Assembly: GCA_963070105.1 (NCBI GenBank)
Contig: OY718804.1
Location: 3,365,317-3,429,316 of the forward strand
DNA: 64,000 nt
Direction: 5' to 3'
Source: Litomosoides sigmodontis
Taxonomy: Eukaryota; Nematoda; Chromadorea; Rhabditida; Onchocercidae
Both the position numbers and the translations under genes were made by a program. The number at the start of each line of letters is the position of its first letter. The first letter of the stretch is position 1. This document shows, piece after piece, positions 38,801-55,457 of the stretch. Below the pieces are notes generated by a model that was not told the origin of the DNA, ran no database searches, and was given only the letters and a program-made list of their open reading frames with translations.

Positions 38801-40071
38801 ACTGAAAAGTTATAGTTTAAATGGAATGGGAAATAAGGTATGTAATTCGGTTACTGATCTTTGATTAGTTTCTTTTTCCTCAGTAACTGAGGAAATTTTG
38901 ATTCGAGGATTTACTCTTATAAATGTATTTTTGTTGATATCAGAAAATGAGCAAATAATAACGTAAATTGGGTTTTTCAAAAAGAAAAATGAGCAATGAA
39001 CTCGTATTTGATGACGAATTTTTACAATTTATTTTTAGCTTCCCCATTTTCCTGCAGACGGGAAACATGTTGGATTTAGACCACCAATGCATATGCGACC
39101 ACCACTATTTATGGATCCAAAAATTGCGGCACAACCAATTAAGCATATTCTTTCTGGACGCGGCATGCCTCCTATTGTGCCTGAAAGCTCTCCTTACCTA
39201 AGGTATTTTCAGTCTTCTTTTTTATGATAGTTACATTTTGCAGAATTTAGTTGTTAAGGTCTGAATCGTTATGCATTTTCTATAAGGTATTGTTTCAAAT
39301 ACAAAATGCACGGTTGGAGATGAATCAATACATTCACAGCTTAGTTTCGGTTTACGGAAAGAAACATTTTCATCTTTCTTAGTTTGACTTGTATTATTTT
39401 AGGATGAAATAACACTAGTGGCACGATTATTTGCTGGATCCATTCTGAAAGCTTTTTATAATAAGTGTCTTTTACTAGAATGAAACATGAGGATACTCCA
39501 GTAAGAAATCTTTTTTTGTTTTTACGCAGAATATTATAGCTAGGATGAGAGGGCACAGATTTATTTGTGACTTCATAAAGAATAGGTAAAAGGAGATAAA
39601 ACATTATTTTGCAGGAATCCAGCACTTGCAAACTTCATGCATCACCTGCATATGCAACCGACTGCAATTCCCGGACTTCCTGGTCGCAGCACTCCACCTC
39701 TTCTCTCCCATAGCAATGGTTCAGCATCGCCATGCTCCTCATCTAATCAACTTACGTCATCAACACATAATCCACCAATCAGTAATGCTCCTTCAAAAAA
39801 TTCTCAGCAACAACTTAAACATCCCACAGCAGTGCCACTTCCGTCAACACCTACTAGTTCAAGTGGTAGCAGTAATAGTAGTAGTACTACTAGCAGTAGT
39901 AGCAGTATTACTAGTAATGGTAGTAGTAACGGCAACAGCAATAAATTGTTAGGCAATAGTGGTAATAGCAGCAGAGCATCCTCACCAGCCACTTCTAAGT
40001 TGCAACAGAAAATTGTTTCTCCAATTCCGATTCCAGCTGCGCACATAACACCCTTTATGAGCCATAGTTAG
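35852..40071 (+). CDS. mig-32: Polycomb group RING finger protein (PCGF/Psc type, PRC1 scaffold)
   Basis: Nine exons join in phase: 35852-35954, 36222-36454, 36762-36979, 37125-37329, 37517-37734, 38005-38259, 38366-38837, 39039-39202, 39615-40071, giving 774 aa. Residues 15-55 are a C3HC4 RING: C15, C18, C31, H33, C36, C39, C52, C55 in the PCGF context LTECLHSYCRACL. The stretch after the RING (DDTLQKLVYKMVPEVYWQEL) is also PCGF-like. Residues about 185-253 match the RAWUL domain, including YFRCQAS and LQDVAYMFSWRRLGPMKI. The family pairs with RING1 to ubiquitinate H2A within PRC1. After residue 253 comes a tail of about 520 residues rich in Ser, Thr, Pro, Lys and Asn, with no domain recognised, ending HITPFMSHS. 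Vertebrate PCGFs are far shorter; fly Psc and Su(z)2 also carry long disordered tails. The symbol follows the C. elegans PCGF homologue and orthology is inferred. Confidence 0.94.
39856..39979 (+). repeat. AGT/AGC codon tract in the PCGF last exon
   Basis: Codons AGT, AGC, ACT, AAT and GGT dominate, encoding a Ser/Thr/Asn/Gly-rich run in the disordered tail of the PCGF protein. Confidence 0.8.
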
Positions 40072-40641
40072 TTCTTCTTTTTAACAGGTATTTTGATAGA
40101 TGGTGCTTTTCAAGGAGTATAAAAGCCAGTTAAACTGCTGTGTGAAGTTACATCTCTCTCTCTCTCTTTGTTCATGGCTCTGTTCGGTACTATTAATCTA
40201 GTTAATCATTCGTTTTTCTTTTTTTAATTCTACGTAAACCTTTTTTTTTTATTCATTTCACTAATCAATTGAAATCGCTAATTCACGTTATCGATACTGC
40301 TCATTATATAGTAATATGATTGACGTTCAGCTTCAAGCTGTCAAGATTGGACAACTCGGGGATTGCATTCTTCATTTGTACTATATGTTACTATTCATTG
40401 ATATTGGAATGTATAGGATTGTGTAGATAAGTTTGCCTTTGTTTGTCGTAACATCTAAGTTATCTTTCTTTTTCACTGACTAGTGCTGCACATTTCTGCC
40501 ATTTGTTTTCATTTTGTTTATTTCTTCAAAAAGCACCAAGCTTTTTTTCTTCCAAAATTGGCTAAATTATTTATTTGTGCATGCCTTACATTATAATTGA
40601 AAAATTATAAATTACTGGTCATTTATCTTGCGAAAATATTA

Positions 40642-40647
40642 AATAAA
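40642..40647 (+). terminator. Candidate poly(A) signal of the PCGF gene
   Basis: AATAAA about 570 bases after the stop. Another AATAAA lies at 41047-41052, so the 3' end could be longer. Confidence 0.4.
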
Positions 40648-43600
40648 ACTGTGATAGGAAAAGGTTGAAGTAAAGTTGAAGAGAACTGGTTAAGGTGCGA
40701 GGTGAGAGAAGTGAGAAAATATGTATAATTGTTAATAATTTGTTCTCTCTATTTCTACATTCGCTAATTCTTGAATTTTTTTAAACTGAAACTCATATCC
40801 GGTGTATAACAAACGCTTCCATACAGCGAAGTGAATCTTGTTAAGGTTTTGTGATGCTCCTATATTGTGTATTACATGCTCTATCAAGGAGGAGCATTAC
40901 TTTCGATGCCTATTTTTTTTCCTTTTTTTTATTTTAAATTAAAAAATTTTATGGATGATGCTGATTATGAACCATCATATGCAGCCTGTTTTTGATCATG
41001 GTTGCTTCTGTCCATTTGATATCATTGGATAACTGCAAGGTATACAAATAAAAGTGAAAGAAGTTGATTTGGATAACTGTTTTTAATAATATATGCAATA
41101 AAATGAATTTTATTTAGACATAATATATTTGTTATTTCCTAAATTTCAAATTCGGAAATGTTGTTGTATATTTTGTTTGTTACTTTCCTGAAATTTAAGT
41201 ACAGAATTGTATGGTAGATTATCAATACTAATAAAAATGGCGCAAAATTGGAGCAGAAATTGTTAGGATCTCAGCTAAGTTCATTGTATTGGATGATAAT
41301 TTATCCAGTTTCACCATTCTTCCTCTCTCATCTCCTCTCTCCTTTTTGTTTTTCAAGAAATAAAAATATTTTTCGCTCATAGGATTTCATTGCTTGTTCG
41401 ATTGTGCTTGTTTGACGAATATGATTTACCTGTAAGATTCTTTATACATAAATTGTTTCAATTGATTCATTCGAAACTAGGTGTATTATTAAGTGCAGTG
41501 GTTTATATTGCTCTTTAATTATAATTATACTACACGTATCACGTTGAATGAGATGAAGTTGCTTAAAGAAACACGTGAAATAGTTTTTGAGCCGACGCAA
41601 GTGGACATGAGATATTTGGAATAACCGTGACGGGTAGCGGAAGTTGATTGGGTACGATAATTTGAAATTCATTAAATTGGTTATATAATCTTGCAGGTAT
41701 GCAATCATTCTCAAACCCGAAAGATTTCAAGCGGGTGTGATGAAGCTTTGCATGAAGGATTTTGTACGCGTTGGATTACGGTATCAGCTCTAGGATACGG
41801 TATCTGGAGAGGGAAAACTCATGAGTACTGAGGGTTTTACGCGTCGTTGCATGTGATTGCATGTATGCGGCAAGTTCACAGAATTCCTTTCAAGTGCTTT
41901 TGTGGTCACAATAGTTGATCGCTGATAATGCGGTAGTAGATAGCATTGCTTCATTTCTGCCACATCTATCTACCTCTGTTGTATTGATGGCTGTATGAGA
42001 GGCACCTCTTAAATCGATTTCAGAAGTAGCACGTGACATTTTTTGCGCTGTAATTACACGAAAGATTTGAAATTTACGCCATAGAAATAAAGGAATATTT
42101 TTGATGATGGCATGTCCTTGTGATATTTCATTACTTTTTTAAATCATAACAATGGTGGCTGTTTATTTTCTGAAGAGCTTCTACTTCACGTCAAATATTC
42201 GACACCAATTCATTCTTCACGTAGCGCAATTTTGATATAATTCTTAGGAATTAAAATTGCTCAATCGTTTGTTCTTTGAATCATTAGAATGAAATGGAAG
42301 TTAGAAATTTTAATTTGTAACTTCGGAAGAGTTATAGCAAACTTTTGGGTAATTATTGAAAGAGTATGGCGAGGTATAATCGTTGCTAATTTTGTGATTG
42401 ATGATCTTCCACTTCAAATGTTCTCAAAAAATTATGCTTTCCCATTTTTCCGCAACTGTTCACATATTTTCCAATTAGAAACAAAAAAAATGCGAGTAAA
42501 TTTTTGAAAAGGAAAGGAATCCAATTGTCATTGTAGCGAATGAAATTATTTAGTTGAAATTAAATTAGAATTCACTTTGAAATATTCAGATTCTTCAGTT
42601 GCAACATTCTTGATAGTACCCAAATGTTACACATTCTTCAGTGAACAAACAGTGTACAGTAAGCTAGAAAGCTAAAGTAAAAGGAAGGAATGATCCTTCG
42701 TTTTCAGATTTCACTGCTGAAAATGTGGCGGTTGAATAAGTTGGCGGAGAGGAATGAGCCTAGGATTTTTTTTTTTGCAAACAAACCGGCTAATGCATGA
42801 ATGAAGCAATTGTCACTAATTTAATCAATTAATTATCGCTTAAGCCATGCAATTAAGTCGTTGCTTATTACTGTGGCAACTTCACCTTGAAGGTCCCCGT
42901 TACAGTGCATATTATCACACTAGTTCATCACGACCAAACGATATGATTCAGCTCATTACGATGGAACTGTCAAACGTTTCACTCACTTTTCACGATTTTG
43001 AAAATTAGGCCTTAACGAAAGACAATAGAAATAAAACAAAGGAAGAAAAAAAAAGCTAAATTATCGCTCAACGCTGAATTCCTTCTTGTTATTCAATGGT
43101 TAATTATGCAAATGAGATTTTATTAGGAATTGCGCTACTGAAGAAATAATGCTTAAATGTTTTTGCGGAGAGTGGTAGTGATAGAAAATGATTAATTAAC
43201 GTTTTATTGTGAAATCAAATTAATTATTCACATCAACTTTTTTCTTACCGGAATTCTTTTTTTTGGTAGAAATTGAAGACATTAAACAGTCTAAGTTGAT
43301 TAAGACTTATCAGCGATAATTCGTAGATAATAATGATAGAAGGAATTATGAGGGTGAAGTAATGATCAAAGAGTAATTACTTGTCATTGAAAAAAGGTTA
43401 GCAAAATGATATGAATGAGTACTTTGAAGTGTAATAATTCTATTTCTGAAGACATTAAAAATGTGTGGAAAAATATTTTCTCTCTTTCTATTTGACACAT
43501 TCAAAGCTTCTCTTTTAGACACTTCAAGAGTTTAAGTGAGGAGGAATTGGTTCTGAGGTTATTTTGCTTTAAGTAACAAAGTCGTTTTCACATCCCTCAA

Positions 43601-43871
43601 TTTTCGTTTTACAACAGGTGAGTGATTGAAATGTCTCCTAACAGAACTCTTCCTCCTGATTTCGTCACCTGAATCTTATGGATTCCGAATGCTGAGCCCT
43701 GAATCTTCATATCCTGAAGTTTTGTGGAGTTTAACTCACTTCTCATCCGTCCACTTTCTTTTTTCCACTGTCACCCTACAGTATGTCGTGTAAAAGGTAC
43801 ATTGTGTTTAAAATTCTCTCTTCTCTTTCAATTGATATGATAAAAAAAGTTATCGTATCAATTATCATAAA

Positions 43872-44042
43872 AATTTTACCTCATACCACGAACATTAATG
43901 ATATGAGGCAATTTATCATTAATTAATTAATTAATTGATGGTGTTGCATATATAATTAATTAATACAGTAGATTTGCTTCATTCATACCACAAACACCAA
44001 TGACATAAAGTAATTTATCATTAATTAATTAATTAATTAATG
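43872..44042. repeat. Two diverged direct copies of a unit of about 65 bp ending in ATTA repeats
   Basis: Copies at about 43877-43936 and 43978-44042 share a CATACCAC.AACA..AATGA pattern, then AATTTATCATTAATTAATTA. They are separated by about 40 unrelated bases. Confidence 0.7.
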
Positions 44043-45767
44043 CAGCGGGCAGTGTGTAGCAATGTTGGTCATTGATGATCGAAATCTTCAGGTATAGGCC
44101 GTGATTCTGTGTTGCAACACTAGAATTTTGTTCAATTTGTTCATTTAACTAATTAATTTCGGAGCTAATTTGGATTTCCGACATTGTTTTTTTTTCATCA
44201 TATATTTCATTGCATATGTCTTTATTTAATTTGCTTTAAAAATTTCCTAAATAACAACCAACTTTTTGAATTAAAATTTGGTTCAGTGGAATGAAAATAA
44301 TTTACATCAAATTTTTACAAACATTCGTTTTCTTATTTCTAAGAAACATAATTATCAGTGGTAATAGAAGCGTAAGGAAGCAATCTTAATTTGTTTGTAA
44401 TACCTATGTCAAACCATGTAGGACCAAAGTTTAACGATTATTTTAGAAATTAAACTAATACACTGATCAGAAACTACTGTAAACGTGTAAAACGTGTCCA
44501 AAAATATTTACGTATCAACATTATTCGTTAAAAGGCTAGCAATATTATCACGGATTCTATGAGTGAAGAAATCACTTCTTAACTTAATATTTATATTGAA
44601 TGAGTAAAAATAAATTTTCATTGAAATTTCAGTGCAAATTCAAAGTTAGTGAAACAAACAGATGATAACTATTCTAAAGAATGATAGACAACTATTTCCG
44701 TATAGTCCAGCGGTCACTGCGATATTTCAATGTGTATTGAAGAGCAGCCTTTGAATGACCAAATTACTTAATTTTTAGTTCACATTTAACACATTTCGAA
44801 AACGATTTTAGCAACATTGAACGTGCAATCAAATGTTATGACTTATTTTTGAGGTAAAATTTGAGATTCACTTTATTGTATTCCGCTAATTTGTCGCATC
44901 GATTATGCACGCGCACAGTTTCGCTAACCTTTCATCTAACAAATTGTATTTTTAGCAATGTGGCTGATTACAATGAAATTCTGAAAGGTGCATTCGTTGA
45001 GGAAAATTAATTGGAATCTAATTTGTTACAATTATAAATTATAAATAGATATTTATTGAATAATTGATTATTTTATAGAGAAAGATTTATTGATCAGACG
45101 GTTTTGTAAAATGCCATCTGACATTGACTTCATGCAACTCAAAAAATGGTTAAATGAATTTGAAATGGTTGAGTAGCCTTAAGTTCAATTGATCGTTGTA
45201 ACAATAATTTAATTTCAATTACTGCAATAAGCAAATATCATCAATTGATGATCCGGCAATCATCAAAAATCAAGTAACTCATTAAGTGATGAGTTGCGGC
45301 AATGAAGTAAACTGATGCGTTCGGAAAGGAGAAAGATACAAAGGGACTTAATTGTCATCGCTAAATCATTCAGGTATAATAATTCATTTAAATTTAAATT
45401 AACCCTTAGAAATATTAGCAAATTTGTCAAATTGGATGTGAAGCACACAAAAGGTTACAATACAAAATTTGAAAAAATTTTATAATAATAATAGTAAACA
45501 TCAATACTACAATTCTTTTTGAAAAATGTTTTTAATGCCATTTTTTAAACTTACTATTTTAGAATAAATTGGAATTAAGGATGAAATTAAATGAGCGATT
45601 GGTGTTGAAATGGACAAACGTTCGCGTGCAATTTCACAGTAGCTGTATGACACCAAAACATTTAATTTCATTTCAATCACAAATTTAATCACACTACTAA
45701 ACAATTACAACGTGAAATTTTGCTTCATCAAAAATTTGTCATCGATGAGCGCGAATAAGTTGTTGTG

Positions 45768-47416
45768 TTAGGAATGAGTTTTGTAGTAATCAATTATAGT
45801 GCCAATTGTTCGAAACAACTTCTTCCACGTCTCCTCCACCCTCTCATCTCGTTGACCCAACGCTCGACGAACATTTCCCAACAATGGTTTGATCATTTTC
45901 TATCAAAATTATTAATTATAAAAATTTAATACAAATGATGTTTGCTTGGAAAAAAATTGCTATAAATTTAATTGAAGATTTTACAAATTATTTTTTATCA
46001 CCTATTTAACATTTAACAGTTCGCGTTAATTGATAATTTAACAAATTTAAAATAGTAGCATTTAATTTAATCATTTTTTTTAGAAGTGTTTGGTTGATTT
46101 GAAATTCTTTCCTTGTCAGTTTGGGAAAAATTTTGAACTTTACTTTTTACTTTTAACCTATCTATTCTTATTGAAGGCAAATTTCTTCTATGTTTTTAAT
46201 GAAAAATAAATTATTGTTTTTGTTTTGAAAAAATTGCGATGAATTTTGATGTTTCATACCTCTATGTGGAACATTTGTATGTTATGCCTTGCATGCTTCA
46301 TTGCAATTCGTTGTAGCACTTCGTGCGGTACTTCATTCTTACTCAAACTTTCAACAATTTTTTTCAAAGCATTCATATAGGTACGTGCAAAATTACGCAA
46401 AACAACAGATGATATCAGTGAACTGTCCGGTATAGCACGAAACTGTGGCCAGAAAAACTTGTATTCCGGATTTTCTGAAAGTGTCCTGAAAAACGACCAA
46501 TAATAATTCATCCTGAAATATTGCTGTGCATCAGTAAACTTTAAAATTAATAAATTTTAATCAGTATTATTATCTTCATTAATAACTACTCTTAAATGGC
46601 TAAAATATAAATGTAGTACTTGAATGCACTCATTGTCTGCTCTGAAGAGTGTAATAATCAATTTTATGAATTCAGTTAACTTAGTGATAGTGCTGATAAC
46701 ACGAAAATATCCAACTAGCAGAGATGCTATTATCATTATGCAAATGTGGGCTCTCGTCAATTCAAAATTTTCTACTGTATGTGAAAAGAACGACAGGTTG
46801 AGAAAGCAAAAGCATACCTAAGGCCAATAATGCCTTAAAGGTTCTAAGTTCAATATCTATGCAAAAGTATGGAAATGAAATTTAATTCGTTTACAAGTGC
46901 TAACTCAAGAAATATTCGAAGACCAATCGATGCTAAATCTTTTTCAAATAAATTGAACGTTTTTTGCAACGATTTACGATCTTCCGTAGAAAACTTTTTC
47001 ACTTGAGTTATTATAAAATCATCGCCTGTAATATTGCTAAAATTAAAAGTAAAAGAAAAAAACATCAATCAAATCCTACTAATTTTAGCTTGCGATCTTT
47101 TGTTTGTTCAACATTTTAAATAATTAAATAAACAAAATAATAAAATTATGGATGTTTCGCGAAACAAAATTATGAATGATAAAATTATGAATGTTTCGCG
47201 CAAAAAAAAGCCGATCAAATGTGTGTGTGTGTGTGTGTGTGTGAAAAAAAAGACGAACAAATTCGTTTTATTGTCAATTCATCTTCTTTAATTGAATAAT
47301 TAAAATGGAATGTAAAATTATGTTAATTACTAACAATCATTCTGTTCTCTGTTCAATGACCGCTTCACTTCGTTCGTCTCATCGTTAATTTTATTCCAAT
47401 AAATTAATCGATACAT
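45768..47416 (-). CDS. glb: Nematode-type globin, 191 aa
   Basis: Four exons join in phase: 47416-47331, 47036-46905, 46485-46260, 45899-45768. Helix A reads FSTEDRKSLQKTFNLFEKDL (44-63). The C and CD region reads ENPEYKFFWPQF, with CD1 Phe at about 88. Helix E is LRNFARTYMNALKKIVESL. Helix F is LQRIAMKHARHN, with the proximal His at about 137. Helix H is VEETWKKLFRTIGTIIDYYK. Aligned by eye to myoglobin, the distal E7 position (about 105) is Phe instead of His, so ligand binding is probably unusual. There is an N-terminal extension of about 40 residues and no clear signal peptide. Globins bind heme for O2, NO or redox roles. The last three exons are firm; the first (MYRLIYWNKIND) rests on correct phase and a GTAATT donor only, and the start could lie further upstream. 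Confidence 0.88.
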
Positions 47417-52257
<4,841 letters not shown>

Positions 52258-52348
52258 ATTATAGCTATTATTGGAAGAGGAAATCGATGTGATAAGTGAA
52301 ATTGCTCATTTGATTGTTATCGAATAGAATCAGTTCGATGGTTGAAGT

Positions 52349-54683
52349 ATGACATCAGTCATTTTATTCCTCGCAATGTTTTATCCACAATTGCGAACAT
52401 TACGAATGAACGACTATCCATGGACTTACGATAATGACCTCTTCGGAGGTAATTTCATTTTTTCCGCATAAATTTCACATTAAAATTTAGCAATGAACAA
52501 AGAAAATAAAGAAGTGCAATGTGTGTGCACACTTTTTTCAAAATAATTTTTCTCAGCTTAAATTTAAACTTTTTTTCCAAAGGACCTGACTTTTGGGGCT
52601 TATTGAGTAAGAAGTGGAAAATGTGTGCGAAGGGAAAGATGCAATCACCAATAAACATCAAGCCATCATCAATTTTATTCGATCCGCGATTGAATAATAT
52701 CAAAATAGACGAAATAGCGGTAAGTCTTTCAACACTGTTTGTCTTACTGTCTGTTTCTTTTCCTTTTTTTTTGCACGTCTACGCGTGCAAAAAAATAAAG
52801 CGCTACGTTGAACGAATTCAGTAAATTTAAAATTTACTTATTTAATAGTTTTATCACAGGAAAATACTGCTCTAACGACTTCAAATTAGAGTAATAATTT
52901 TTGAATGAAGTAAATTTAAGTTTGCATCAAAATTACTTGTGCTATTTGTATTAAAAGAAATCTTTAAAATTTACTGTGATAATAGCAACTCTAATAGCCA
53001 ATACGTTTTTCCTCAAATACTATCAAATATTTAAATTTTTAAATTAAACCGTTTCAAATAAATTACTTATTACCAAATTACCACTTTCATTTTTGTTCAT
53101 ATTTTATCAGACTTGTCAATGGTTGCGGAGGGCAATGATGCAAATGGTTTTTAGGCAAAAGCTGAAATGATGAACATTGGTCAAATGCCACGACTACGAC
53201 TGCTTTATGATAGCCATTCGTCTGCTATAAACATCAGCGGTGGACCGTTACGTCCTTACAGGTATCGCTTACAACGGATCGACTTTCACTACTCGAACGA
53301 TGAGACGTCAGGCTCAGAGCATGCCATCAATTTCAAAAGCTTCCCCATGGAGGTCAGTCATTTCGCTTTTTTTTTTCAACCAATATATTTCAATTTCAAA
53401 TGTTCAAATTATGTTGTTAATTAGTTTCGAGTAACAAAGAGCTCTCAAACACTAAGTTCCATGCGTGAAGAGTGAAGTAGAGCAAGTCAAGTGCACTCTT
53501 GCAGATTCAACTAGTAGCGTACAACATTGATTTATATGTTAATTTCACGACAGCTTTGACGTTGCCACGTGGAATTGCTGCTATTTCAATTATCGTTTTG
53601 GTTAACATTTCAATTTCTTGCAAATGTTTATTTTTTTTTTTGCCCATTTCTTTAGCGATCGTTATTGTATGAATATTTCATCTTAGCATAGTTTCATTTC
53701 AAATTTTTAAATTATTAGTTTATTTTAAAGATTGGTTCATTTCAAATTTGAAATTATTTTTTAAAAGAATAATAAAATTTCATCATTACTCCTAACCAAT
53801 TGCTTATTGAAGGAAAATTTGTAGGTTGAAGAAGACACGAACAGCGAGCTATTGAAAATCACCGAATTCACAGAAAAAATATCTTTTAGAAGTAATGATA
53901 GGATTTCACCTCCAAATATGATAAGTAATAGATAATAACTGATAAGTAACTTCTTTCATCCTCTCAGCTATCACTTTAATGGATTTTCAAATTTTATCAA
54001 TCGGTTGTAATGGATGAGGGAAATTTACAGATAAGCGTGTTGCATTGCGTGATTTGAAAATATGGAAATTATTTCCACCTTTAATAGATTATGTGACATA
54101 TGAAGGATCGATGACATCGCCGGGATGTTATGAAACAGTCACTTGGATTATACTTAATCATCCAATTCATATCACTCGAACAAATGTAAACTTTGTTTTC
54201 TTTGAGAATGAATGGAGAGGTTTTGAGAGGGAGGGAGAGATTCTTATTTTTATACTCTTACAGAGAGAGAGAGAGAGAGAGAGAGGGAGGGAGGGAGGGA
54301 AAGAGCGATTCATCAGATTGAATAGATATTAATGAATGATTGAAAAAAAAACTTTTGAATTTCACATTTACATTTTAGTTTTTTCATCGTTTATTTTTAT
54401 CTTAAACTGTTTCGCTTAATTTGACAAATCAAAAGTTTGCATCCTGTCTATCAAAATTTAATTTCAATGTGAACTTTTTTATTTGATGAGTGTGCTTCAG
54501 TTAAACAAATGGCGAAAACTACAACGAACAATTTCGGAAGGCAAAGAACCCCAATATGTTGCACCTAATTTCAGGCCATTACAGCATTCTTATGGGCGAT
54601 TAATCCGAACGAATATTATTAGCAGAGTAGGTCGTATAACTATCATCACATTTAATTTGTCAATTTTCTTCGAAAAATTATAG
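52349..54683 (+). CDS. cah: Carbonic-anhydrase-related protein, CA10/CA11 type (acatalytic)
   Basis: Seven exons join in phase: 52349-52448, 52583-52719, 53155-53352, 53505-53600, 53825-53891, 54031-54185, 54501-54683, giving 311 aa (human CA10 is about 330). The N-terminus MTSVILFLAMFYPQL looks like a short signal peptide. Family motifs in order are FWGLLSKKWKMC, KMQSPINI, SGSEHAINFKSFPME, YEGSMTSPGCYETVTWIILN and FRPLQHSYGRLIRTNI. Of the three zinc-ligand histidines of active carbonic anhydrases, only the H96 equivalent (H124) remains; the H94 position is D122 and the H119 position is Q147. It should therefore not hydrate CO2. Vertebrate CA10/CA11 are secreted neuronal ligands of neurexins; that role here is inference. 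The C-terminus after NIISR is less certain: a donor-like GTAGGT there could lead to another exon. C. elegans cah-1 and cah-2 are the likely relatives. Confidence 0.94.
54259..54302. repeat. GA then GGGA microsatellite in the last CARP intron
   Basis: About 12 GA units followed by four GGGA units between exons 6 and 7 of the CARP gene. Confidence 0.85.
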
Positions 54684-55457
54684 CTTATTTTTTAATCGTA
54701 ATGAAATATTTTGAATTTAGTATTTAAAGAAAAAGTTAAACATTAGTAATTTAAAATTAGATTGTTAACTTAAAGATTAAACTCACATGCAAGATCAAAT
54801 ATAAAAGATGTTATTTCAATTTTGAAGTGAACAAAAATAACGCTTAAATTAATAATCGTTGGAAAAAATCAATTCAATAATATTTAAATTTTTAAATTAA
54901 TTATTGGGTGTGTGAATGAACATTTATTGATTTTTAGCAACCATAATTTATTCTTTAGTTTAATTTTAAGGTTACCCATACCTTTCTAGCACATTGATTC
55001 AGTATTCAGTAATCAAGTAATTCAGTATTATATTCAGAATCAGGTGCAAGAAGGAAACCTACTTTTGCTAAAAAAAATTTACTTTTAAAATTTCGACAAA
55101 ACATTTCAATTTTTAATTCCTTAACATTTCACTCTTCTATGGATATCAATGGAAATTTTGCACTCCAGAATGTCAGTATGGAATGTAAGCGGCAATTTTC
55201 GACTTCACAATATCGCTCAAATTTCGGGCGAACGTGAAGTGGTGAGGATGGTGATGGGCCGAGAAGTGTGGACAACGTTTACTTCAAATTCTTTAAGATG
55301 ACGTCATGAGAATGAGAATATATGAAGCACTGATTAATCTTATCAATCATTCCACTACGTCCACTACATTTTTATCATTTCCACGTACACAGAGCTAATT
55401 TAACAACAGCACTTCTGGCGGAGCACGACTTAACAACATTAGTTAAAATTAATTAAT
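54684..55457. other. Intergenic between the convergent CARP and kinase genes
   Basis: About 770 bases with no open frame of note; probably the 3' untranslated regions of both genes. No clear plus-strand AATAAA was noticed. A minus-strand AATAAA overlaps the kinase stop codon, too early to be its sole signal. Confidence 0.5.

Larger units (their letters stand above)
40072..45767. other. Intergenic between convergent PCGF and globin genes
   Basis: The first part is probably PCGF 3' untranslated sequence. An acceptor-flanked frame at 41697 could be an alternative terminal exon. A duplicated block ending in ATTA tracts lies at 43872-44042. The longest frames (41442-41714 minus, 42289-42507 plus) match nothing recognisable. 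Confidence 0.5.

Noticed and set aside
45507..45704. Exon-like segment with a GTAAGT donor below the globin gene
   Set aside because: Its frame does not continue the globin, which already has a complete helix H and stop at 45768.
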